Below are positions 45,667-52,590 of a DNA stretch of 64,000 nt, piece by piece. Position 1 is the stretch's first letter; every line of letters starts with the position of its first letter. The notes beneath the pieces are model-generated. The model saw nothing but the letters and a program-made list of their open reading frames with translations. It was not told where the DNA came from and ran no database searches. Source of the DNA: Mycobacterium senriense (GTDB lineage: Bacteria > Actinomycetota > Actinomycetes > Mycobacteriales > Mycobacteriaceae); contig NZ_AP024828.1 in NCBI RefSeq assembly GCF_019668465.1, forward strand, positions 3,472,001 through 3,536,000. Reading direction: 5' to 3'. Made by a program: the position numbers and the translations under genes.

Positions 45667-46598
45667 GCCGATACCGGCTCACTGAACAGTGTCTCGAACG
45701 ACCCGTCGGTCACGCAGGGCATCAGGCGCAAGGCGAACTCCTCGGTGCCCAGCGGCAGCCGCATCAGCGGTTGGGTGTGCCGGTCGAGCACGCTGACGTC
45801 GGACTCGTCGCAGAAGCCCAGCGCTCCGAGCAACTGGTGGGACGAGCGCATCACCTGTCGTGCCGTGTCGGCGGCCTTGAGCCGCAGAATCAGGGCATCG
45901 GCCGAATGAATCTGCGCCGGAAGCGAATCCGGGCGGCAGATGGTGTACTTCGCGAGTTCGTGCAGTCCGCGGACCCCGACGGCCGCATCGGCGACGGCGA
46001 ATCTGACCGCCTGAAAGTCCGCGAGCGGCTTGCCGAACTGAATCCGGGCGCGCACGTGCTCGGTGACAATCCGCAACGACTGCTGCACCGCTCCCAGAAT
46101 CCGCCACGATCCCAGCACGAGATGAAGATTAACGTCGGCGGCGGGCACGGTTCCCTCGGGCGCGCTCAACGTGGCCGGGACCAGGAACGGCCCCAGCTTG
46201 GCGCCGGTACGCGCGCCCGGCTGCGGCCGGTACCGGTTGCCATCCAGGTCCGCGGCGACCCAGTCACCGGCCAGGTCGCCGTGATCGATGCGCGGGGCTT
46301 TCGGATTGACCAGGGCCAGGCGCGCGCCGTCGATCGCGAGCAGCTCCTCCACCAGCGGGTAGGGGAGCACGGTGGCGCCGGCGGCCTGACACAGCACCGC
46401 CGCGGCCAGCAGGTCATCCGGCGCCGAGCGGACGTCGAGGTCGAATGCGCCGACGTCGTTCAAAGCGGCGCGCGCGGCATCCCGGATGGCGTCGTCGGTC
46501 TCGGCGCGCAGCGCGGCCGGCGGTCCGCCCAAGCGGGTCAGTCGCTTGGCGGCGACGGCGGCGAAGTCGCTGATGTCTTGGGGTAGATCGGTGTTCAT
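45663..46598 (-). CDS. Acyl-CoA dehydrogenase-like protein, shortened
   Basis: This 311-residue acyl-CoA dehydrogenase-fold protein is about 70 residues shorter than usual. It keeps the helical C-terminal domain (SWRILGAVQQSL, RIQFGKPLADFQAVRFAVAD, HQLLGALGFCDE) but has a much reduced N-terminal and beta domain, so it is unlikely to be catalytic alone. It is probably the small partner of the next dehydrogenase upstream, which it overlaps as ATGA at 46595-46598. Confidence 0.85.
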   Translation of the reverse strand: MNTDLPQDISDFAAVAAKRLTRLGGPPAALRAETDDAIRDAARAALNDVGAFDLDVRSAPDDLLAAAVLCQAAGATVLPYPLVEELLAIDGARLALVNPKAPRIDHGDLAGDWVAADLDGNRYRPQPGARTGAKLGPFLVPATLSAPEGTVPAADVNLHLVLGSWRILGAVQQSLRIVTEHVRARIQFGKPLADFQAVRFAVADAAVGVRGLHELAKYTICRPDSLPAQIHSADALILRLKAADTARQVMRSSHQLLGALGFCDESDVSVLDRHTQPLMRLPLGTEEFALRLMPCVTDGSFETLFSEPVSA

Positions 46599-47743
46599 CT
46601 GTGTTCTCCCAATACGTCTCGTGCCACCAGCATGCGTTGCACCTCGATGGTGCCCGATGCCACGGTCGCCGCTTGCGCGTAACGCCAATGGTCTTCGATG
46701 GCTCCGTGCAGTGCCGCGGAGGTTCCGCTGTCCAGCGCCGTCGGGCCCAGCACGTCGAACAGCAACTCCGCGACGAGTTGGTCGCACGTCGTAGTGATGA
46801 TGCGCGCGGCACTGGCGGCCGCTCCCGCCGCCGGGTCGTCCTGCAGTGAGACCGCGCGATAGGCCAGCAGCCGGGCGACCCGTAGGTCGACGAGCGCCCG
46901 TACCCACCGGGTGCGGATCGTTTCGGGCAGCTGATCCCAGTCGTCGCCGAGCTGGGCGCGCATGCGTTCGAGCAGCGATTCACAGCGCGCGTAGCGGGCG
47001 ATGCCCACCCGCTCGAAGGCCAGGGCTTCGCGCATCACCCGCCACCCGTCGCCGACCTCGCCGAGCACATCACCGGGGAACGCCTGCACGTCGTCGAGGA
47101 ACATCTCGTTGAGGTGGTGCGGTCCCAGCATCGACGGGATCGGCCGGACGGTGAAGCCGGCCCGGTCCATCGGGATCAGAAACAGGGTGAGCCGCTTATG
47201 TTTTGGAGCATCGGGGTCGGTGCACGCCGCCAGGACGCACCAGGATGCCATCAGCGCGTACGACGTCCACACCTTCTGGCCGGTGATGCGCCATCCGTCA
47301 CTGTCGGCGACGGCGCGGGTACGCAACGACACCAGGTCGGTGCCTGCCTCCGGCTCGGAAAAGCCCTGGCACCAGATCACGTCTCCCGAGGCGATGGCCG
47401 CCAGGTGCTTGGCCTTCTGTTCGGCCGTCCCGTACCGCATCAGCGCGGGCCCGACCCAGTTGATCCCCATGTACTGCGGGCCGCGCGGCTCGTGCTGGGC
47501 CCACATCTCCTCGCGCAGCACCGTCTGCTGCCAGACCGAACCGCCGCCGCCGCCATGCTCTTTCGGCCACGCCAGCGCCAGCAGCCCCTCGGCGGCCAGC
47601 AGTTTGCAGAACGTCTCGGTGGTGGCGAGGTCCTGCGGGTTCTCGGTGCAGGCACCTAGAAAGTCGGCGGGGATGTGGTTGGCAACCAGCTCGCGCAGAT
47701 GGCCGCGCAGTCGTCCGGCGTCGTCGCCGAGGTCGTAATCCAT
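46595..47743 (-). CDS. Acyl-CoA dehydrogenase (FadE-like)
   Basis: This 382-residue protein has a full dehydrogenase layout: ALAWPKEHGGGGG, the substrate/FAD loop CQGFSEPEAGTDL, WRITGQKVWTSYA and the C-terminal VASGTIEVQRMLVARDVLG. ATG at 47743 is preferred since GAAGGG lies 9 bases upstream; ATG at 47752 would overlap the upstream TGA. Third of four tandem dehydrogenases; probably the catalytic partner of the shortened 45663-46598 protein. Confidence 0.88.
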   Translation of the reverse strand: MDYDLGDDAGRLRGHLRELVANHIPADFLGACTENPQDLATTETFCKLLAAEGLLALAWPKEHGGGGGSVWQQTVLREEMWAQHEPRGPQYMGINWVGPALMRYGTAEQKAKHLAAIASGDVIWCQGFSEPEAGTDLVSLRTRAVADSDGWRITGQKVWTSYALMASWCVLAACTDPDAPKHKRLTLFLIPMDRAGFTVRPIPSMLGPHHLNEMFLDDVQAFPGDVLGEVGDGWRVMREALAFERVGIARYARCESLLERMRAQLGDDWDQLPETIRTRWVRALVDLRVARLLAYRAVSLQDDPAAGAAASAARIITTTCDQLVAELLFDVLGPTALDSGTSAALHGAIEDHWRYAQAATVASGTIEVQRMLVARDVLGEHR

Positions 47744-47748
47744 TGTCG

Positions 47749-48855
47749 TCATCCCTTCGGCAACCCGAGCAGCCGCTCGGCGATGATGTTGCGCTGAACC
47801 TCCGAGGTTCCGCCGTAGATCGTTGCGGCCAGCGCGTCCTGGCGTTCGAACAGTAGATCCGGATCGGTGGCCGAATCCGGGCCTGCGGCGGCCGCACTCA
47901 GTTCCCAAACACGCTGCAAGGTAAGCGATCCGAGCAGCTTCATGGTGTCGGCTTCCGGGCTGGGCCGTCCCGCGAGCTCATTGCCCAGAGCGCGATATCC
48001 GGTGGCCCGCAACGCTTCGGCGTCGGCCAGTAGCGAACCGAGTTCGGCATACACGTCCTGGCTCGAGTCCGCGGCGTCGGCCTCGCGCACCGAGGCGAGC
48101 CCGCGTTTGATCTCGACCCAGTTCATGATCCAGATCATCTGGCGCTCATGGTGCAGCGACGACAGGGCGACATTCCAGCCGCCGTTGAGCGGACCCAGCA
48201 GGTTTTCGGCCGGCACCTCGACGTCGTCGAGGAAGACCTCGCAGAACGTTTCGTCGGAGATCGACGCCATCCGGATGGGCTCGATCCTGACCCCGGGGGA
48301 GTGCAGATCGAGGATGAGGCAGGAGATGCCGCGGTGTTTCGGGGCTTCCGGATCGGTGCGGGCGTACAGGGTGCACCACCGCGACAGGTGCGCCTGGGTG
48401 GTCCAGATCTTGTGGCCGTTGACCCGGAATACGTCGCCGTCGCGCACCGCGCGGGTGCGCAGGCCGGCGAAATCCGACCCGGCCTCGGGTTCGGACATGC
48501 CCAGCGCCCACCACTCGTCGCCGCGCAGCAACGGAACGAGCAGACGCTCGACCTGGGCCGCCGTGCCGAACTGACGGATGCCGGGTGCGGCGACGCCAGG
48601 ACCCTGAATGTTGGGCAGCTTGGGTGCTGAGCGCAGCGCCGCCTCGATCCGGACCTCCATGGCGTCGCGTAGGCCCAGCGATCGGCCGCCGTGTTCGCGC
48701 GGCCAGGTCGGCTGTATCCATCCGGCTTCGAAACAGGCCCGCTGGTAATCGCGCCGCAATGCCAGATCCCAGCGGTATTGCCGATAGTTCGCGTAGTAGT
48801 CGTCGGGCAGAAACTCCGCCAACCACGCGCCGAAATCCTCCACCACGGGGCTCAT
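47749..48855 (-). CDS. Acyl-CoA dehydrogenase (FadE-like)
   Basis: This 368-residue enzyme has QPTWPREHGGRSLG, the FAD/substrate loop ALGMSEPEAGSDFAG, FRVNGHKIWTTQAHL and the C-terminal TIYGGTSEVQRNIIAERLLG, all as in active acyl-CoA dehydrogenases. ATG at 48855 has GAGAGGAG 9 bases upstream, inside a hairpin that ends directly at the start codon. It probably pairs with the 48929-49999 protein, from which it is separated by 73 bases. Confidence 0.9.
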   Translation of the reverse strand: MSPVVEDFGAWLAEFLPDDYYANYRQYRWDLALRRDYQRACFEAGWIQPTWPREHGGRSLGLRDAMEVRIEAALRSAPKLPNIQGPGVAAPGIRQFGTAAQVERLLVPLLRGDEWWALGMSEPEAGSDFAGLRTRAVRDGDVFRVNGHKIWTTQAHLSRWCTLYARTDPEAPKHRGISCLILDLHSPGVRIEPIRMASISDETFCEVFLDDVEVPAENLLGPLNGGWNVALSSLHHERQMIWIMNWVEIKRGLASVREADAADSSQDVYAELGSLLADAEALRATGYRALGNELAGRPSPEADTMKLLGSLTLQRVWELSAAAAGPDSATDPDLLFERQDALAATIYGGTSEVQRNIIAERLLGLPKG

Positions 48856-48892
48856 GGGCACCGCTCCTCTCCCCCGCAAGCGGGAGGTGCCC
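48856..48892 (-). promoter_or_regulatory. Hairpin enclosing the ribosome binding site
   Basis: In the minus-strand transcript GGGCACC pairs with GGTGCCC, and inside it CCCGC pairs with GCGGG around a TT loop. The ribosome site GAGAGGAG lies in the unpaired side of the internal loop and the outer stem ends directly at the ATG at 48855. Such a structure could tune translation between the two dehydrogenase genes. Confidence 0.5.
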
Positions 48893-48928
48893 CGACATCG
48901 CGGCGCTCTGCATCGTCGCCGGTGCGGC

Positions 48929-49999
48929 TCACGCGGCACCCCCGCAGAATCGGCGGCCCACCTCGTAATACACCGACCGGCTGTCGCCCAGCATGGCCGC
49001 GCCCTGCCAGGCGCGCCGCACATAAAGGTGGGCGTCGTGCTCCCAGGTCTGCCCGAGGGCGCCGTGCACCTGGACCGCGGTCCGCGCACAGCCGGTCGCC
49101 GCGTCGTTGGCCGCCGCCTTGGCCAGCGCCGCGGCGGTCCACAGATGCGCCGGGGGTGCGGTTGGGTCGGCGAGCCGGGCCGCCGCCGCATAGGTCAGGG
49201 AGCGGGCACGCTCGACGCTGACGTAGTTGTCGGCCAGCGCGTGCTTGACGCCCTGGAACGCGCCGATCGGCTGGCCGAACTGGCGTCGGGATTTCGCGTA
49301 CTCGACCGAGCGGTGCAGCGCCGCGCTCGCCACGCCGAGGAGGTCGGCGGCCGAGGCCACCCAGGGCGCCACGAATGCCGATTCGAGGTCGACCGGTGCA
49401 ACCGCGATGGGCTCCGCGTCGATCTCGACGCCTGCCAACGGCTGAGCGGGATCGGTGGATTCGGCCGTCGGCACCGCGGTGACCCCGTCGCCGCACCGGG
49501 CGACGGCGGCCACGGTGTCACCGTCGTCGGCGCGGGCCAGGGTGACGACGAGCTCGGCGCGCGACACGTTGGGGACGGCGACGGCCCTGCCGCGCAGGCG
49601 TCCCTGGCGCAATGTCATCGGCGCCCCCGGCAGTCGGGATCCCTGGGCGTGGACGGCCAGGGTGGCCACCGCGCCGCCGGCGATGTCGGTCAGCACGGAG
49701 TCGAGCCCGGTGTTGCGCAGCAGGCCGGCGGCCAGACCGACGCTGCCCAGCAACGGAATTGGCGCGATGGCCGCACCGCATTCCTCGAGGACCACGGCCA
49801 GCTCGACCGGTCCGTAGTCGCCGGCCCCGGGGGTGGCCAGCTCGGTCCAGCCGAGGTCGACGACCGTCTTCCACAGGGCGCGCCAGCGCTCCGGATCGGT
49901 GATCGCTTGACGTGCGGCGTCGGGTGGGCACTCCGTACGTAATATGTCGCGTACGGTGTCGCGCAGCGACAGCTGCTCCGAGTTCAGCCCGACGCCCAT
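48929..49999 (-). CDS. Acyl-CoA dehydrogenase, short subunit (FadE-like)
   Basis: This 356-residue acyl-CoA dehydrogenase-fold protein has a weak beta domain but a clear C-terminal domain (RRQFGQPIGAFQGVKHALAD, VQVHGALGQTWEHDAHLYVRRA). The same WEHDxHLYxRR end occurs in the short subunit at 32805-33953, which supports a partner role in a heteromer. ATG at 49999 has AGAGG 5 bases upstream; the motif-2 site begins 8 bases before the start codon. First gene of the quartet operon. Confidence 0.88.
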   Translation of the reverse strand: MGVGLNSEQLSLRDTVRDILRTECPPDAARQAITDPERWRALWKTVVDLGWTELATPGAGDYGPVELAVVLEECGAAIAPIPLLGSVGLAAGLLRNTGLDSVLTDIAGGAVATLAVHAQGSRLPGAPMTLRQGRLRGRAVAVPNVSRAELVVTLARADDGDTVAAVARCGDGVTAVPTAESTDPAQPLAGVEIDAEPIAVAPVDLESAFVAPWVASAADLLGVASAALHRSVEYAKSRRQFGQPIGAFQGVKHALADNYVSVERARSLTYAAAARLADPTAPPAHLWTAAALAKAAANDAATGCARTAVQVHGALGQTWEHDAHLYVRRAWQGAAMLGDSRSVYYEVGRRFCGGAA

Positions 50000-50006
50000 A
50001 AGACCT

Positions 50007-50024
50007 CTAACATAGTAAAGATAA
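50007..50024. promoter_or_regulatory. Motif-2 AT-rich site in the dehydrogenase/F420 enzyme divergent promoter
   Basis: CTAACATAGTAAAGATAA matches the site at 56498-56515 at 15 of 18 positions. It lies 8 bases before the dehydrogenase ATG at 49999 (minus strand) and 50 before the ATG at 50075 (plus strand). Confidence 0.5.
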
Positions 50025-50074
50025 TAAACTAGCCGTGCCGTCAATCGCACGGGAACCCGACGTTGAGGTGGCGC

Positions 50075-50935
50075 ATGGCCGAGTGGTATCTGTTCCTGCC
50101 GCAGGTCCGATTGTCGGTGGGCGACATCGCGGACCGGGCAGGTCACGCCGAGGCCAGCGGCTTCGACGGGATCGCCTTCATCGATCACCTCGAGGCGCCC
50201 GGGCTGCCCGACGAAAGCATCTGGGAGGCAGTGGGCGTTGCGACCTGGGTAGCGGCCAAGACCGAGCGGCTGCGGATCGGTCACCTGGTGCTGTGTGACG
50301 CATTTCGGCATCCTGCCGTGCTCGCGAAACAGGCCGTCACGTTGTCCGAGGCGTCCGAGGGCAGGTTCGAGTTGGGACTCGGGGCGGGATCGTGGCCCGC
50401 GGAGTTCGCGAGATTCGATGTCGGCCAACAAGATCCGCGGGCAAGGGTCGAAGAACTCGGTCGCCACCTGGAACTGATCAGGCGGTACTGGGGCGACGAT
50501 GACGACCAATCCGGTCCGGCCCCGCAGGCTCCGCGCCGGTCCTACCCGATACCGCTGGTCCTGGGTGGAAGTGGGCCCCTGATGATGGAACTCGTTCGCA
50601 GATACGCGGATTGGTGGAATCTGCCGGCGAACCAGCTCGACAGGCTGCCGAAGCTCGCCCCGGCCGCGGGAACGGCCCGGATGTCGATTCAGCAGATGGT
50701 CGGTTTCGTGCGGTCGGGCGCCGACCCCGACACCGTGCGCGAGGTGAGCACCCGTCGGTTCGGCAACCTCGGGTCCGGGCTGGTCTGCGGCGACGCCGAC
50801 GAGCTGATCGGGCACTTCCGCGGTCTGGCCGCCCAGCGGGTCGAGCGGTTCTACGTGTGGTTCGCCGACTTCGCGGCCCCCGATTCCCTGCACGAGTTCG
50901 GCGAATCGGTGATCAAGGCCTTCCCGGCGGCGTAG
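50075..50935 (+). CDS. LLM-class F420-dependent oxidoreductase
   Basis: This 286-residue luciferase-like protein has DRAGHAEASGFDGIAFIDH near the start, EASEGRFELGLGAGSW in the middle and LVLGGSGPLMMELVRRYADWW, all typical of F420-dependent flavin-fold oxidoreductases. ATG at 50075 has GAGGTGG 5 bases upstream. It is divergent from the dehydrogenase quartet and convergent with an SDR, from which only three bases separate it. Substrate unknown. Confidence 0.87.
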   Translation: MAEWYLFLPQVRLSVGDIADRAGHAEASGFDGIAFIDHLEAPGLPDESIWEAVGVATWVAAKTERLRIGHLVLCDAFRHPAVLAKQAVTLSEASEGRFELGLGAGSWPAEFARFDVGQQDPRARVEELGRHLELIRRYWGDDDDQSGPAPQAPRRSYPIPLVLGGSGPLMMELVRRYADWWNLPANQLDRLPKLAPAAGTARMSIQQMVGFVRSGADPDTVREVSTRRFGNLGSGLVCGDADELIGHFRGLAAQRVERFYVWFADFAAPDSLHEFGESVIKAFPAA

Positions 50936-50938
50936 ACC

Positions 50939-51655
50939 TCAACCTCGTTGCGCGCGGCGCCGCGCCTCGGTCGGCACCACCGGCGGTCGCGCGAAGGGAC
51001 CGCGCTCCACCGCGGACAACCGGATCTCCGGCAGATCGACCGACGGATCGACGGTGTCCAGCCAGGCAACCGCCTCGGCGACGTCGGACACTGCGATTGC
51101 GTACATCTCGAACGGGACGTCCTGCAGCATTTCGGTGGCCACCGGCCCGGGCGTGACGATGTGCACGCTGATGCCGTCGCGGTCGACTTCGAGCGCCAGG
51201 GCGCGCGCGAACGCGTTCATGCCGGCCTTGGACGCGGAGTAGGCGGTGCGGGCGGGCATCGGCTCGTGCGCCGCCGACGACGAGATGAACACCAGGCGCG
51301 AGCCCGCCGTCATTTTCGGCAGCACCGCGGACGTCACCACGAAGCACGAATCCAGGTTGGCCGACATGATGGCCTGCCACTGCTCGAAGGTCTGCTTGCG
51401 CGCGTAGGTCCCCCCGAGGGCACCGGCCGCGTGAACGACCAGGTCGATCGTCTCCAATCTGCTTATCGCAGCGGGGAATCCGCTGGGGTCGGACGCGTCG
51501 GCCACGATGTGACGGGCGCCGATCTCCTCGGCGGCGGCGCGTAGCGGGGCCTCGCGGCGCGCCGAGAGCACCACGTCGTAGCCACGCTCAACCAGCTTGC
51601 GCGCGCACCCTTTTCCGATCCCGCCGCTGCCGCCGGTGACCAATGCGGTTCGCAT
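50939..51655 (-). CDS. SDR family oxidoreductase
   Basis: This 238-residue classical SDR has TGGSGGIG (7-14), VHAAGALGG in place of NNAG, the catalytic Ser in VFISSSAAH and the YSASK Tyr/Lys pair. Its length is typical. ATG at 51655 is the family-like start; the ribosome site is weak. It lies 19 bases downstream of the GntR regulator and may be in its operon. Confidence 0.9.
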   Translation of the reverse strand: MRTALVTGGSGGIGKGCARKLVERGYDVVLSARREAPLRAAAEEIGARHIVADASDPSGFPAAISRLETIDLVVHAAGALGGTYARKQTFEQWQAIMSANLDSCFVVTSAVLPKMTAGSRLVFISSSAAHEPMPARTAYSASKAGMNAFARALALEVDRDGISVHIVTPGPVATEMLQDVPFEMYAIAVSDVAEAVAWLDTVDPSVDLPEIRLSAVERGPFARPPVVPTEARRRAQRG

Positions 51656-51674
51656 GACCGTTGCAGGCCGCTCG

Positions 51675-52496
51675 TCAGGGGTGCCGGATATCCCGCGGCC
51701 GCGACAACGCCTGCGGGGAGAGCGCATAGATGCGTTGGTCGTGCTGGCCGGAGAGGACATAGGTCTGCGTGTCGGCCAGATGGCGACCCGCGATGCGACG
51801 CGCCCGGTCGACGTTGCCCTCGGCGATCGTCTCGGTCAGCTTGACGTGTGTGCTGAGCGCTGCGCGGCGCTGAGTGAGTGAGGGGTAGGTGCCACGGGAT
51901 GCGCTCTCGTCGGCCCACTGTCGTTCGTGACTGGTCCACAGCGTCTCCAGGCTGCCCACCACCGCAATGATCGTGTGATTGCCGCAGCCGCGGACGACCT
52001 GATCGTGGAATTCGCGCCCGATCTCTGTGAAAAGCCGTCCGTCGTCCAGGTTTTCGGCCATCGCCTCGTTGATTCGGGTGAGCTCCGGTATCAGCGTCTC
52101 CGCCCGGTCGGGCCGGCGGGCGGCCAACGCGGCGCAGGCGGGCTCGAGTTCCTGCAACGCCATGCCGAGATCGGCGGCCTCGACGGCCTCGCTCTGCAGC
52201 AGCAAGCCGAGCATGTAGGCGGCGCTGGACTTTGCCGGGGCGTGCACGACGGCGCCACCACGGTTGCCCCGCCGCACCGAAACCAGCCCCTCGGTTTCCA
52301 GAATCCGCAAGGCCTCGCGCAGCGAGACCAAACTCACGTTGAACTGTTCGACGAGCACCTCTTGGCGTGGCAAGAGATCACCGTCCGCGAGCTCGCCGTC
52401 GATGATCTGACGGCGCAACTCGTCGGCTACGATTTCGGCGATCCGCGGCGCCGACAACCGGCGCCGGGCGTCGGGGCCAATTCCCAAGGCGGTCAT
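51675..52496 (-). CDS. GntR family (FadR/FCD-type) transcriptional regulator
   Basis: This 273-residue regulator has a winged helix at about 20-85 (LLPRQEVLVEQFNVSLVSLR, EALRILETEGLV) and a helical FCD-type effector domain (REFHDQVVRGCGNHTIIAVV, GNVDRARRIAGRHL). Such proteins typically respond to organic acids or acyl-CoAs. ATG at 52496 is used. The divergent tandem CoA-transferase gene is its likely target, and an AT-rich 31-bp inverted repeat lies between them. Confidence 0.9.
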   Translation of the reverse strand: MTALGIGPDARRRLSAPRIAEIVADELRRQIIDGELADGDLLPRQEVLVEQFNVSLVSLREALRILETEGLVSVRRGNRGGAVVHAPAKSSAAYMLGLLLQSEAVEAADLGMALQELEPACAALAARRPDRAETLIPELTRINEAMAENLDDGRLFTEIGREFHDQVVRGCGNHTIIAVVGSLETLWTSHERQWADESASRGTYPSLTQRRAALSTHVKLTETIAEGNVDRARRIAGRHLADTQTYVLSGQHDQRIYALSPQALSRPRDIRHP

Positions 52497-52529
52497 CCGA
52501 TCCTCGAAACAAATGCAACTCGCTGGCTT

Positions 52530-52560
52530 AGCTATTTTAGCAGTAATGATATAAATAGCT
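52530..52560. promoter_or_regulatory. Motif-2-like inverted repeat between GntR and CoA-transferase genes
   Basis: AGCTATTT (52530-52537) is repeated in inverted form as AAATAGCT (52553-52560) around 15 bases. It shares TATAAATAGC with the motif-2 site at 31408. It is midway between the two divergent starts, as expected for a GntR operator. Confidence 0.55.
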
Positions 52561-52590
52561 TCTCTGGTCGCATGTCGATCGGAAGGGCGG

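Noticed and set aside
49981..50893. Long N-terminal extension of the dehydrogenase frame beyond 49999
   Set aside because: It runs antisense through the F420-type enzyme gene; ATG 49999 has a ribosome site and a family-like start.
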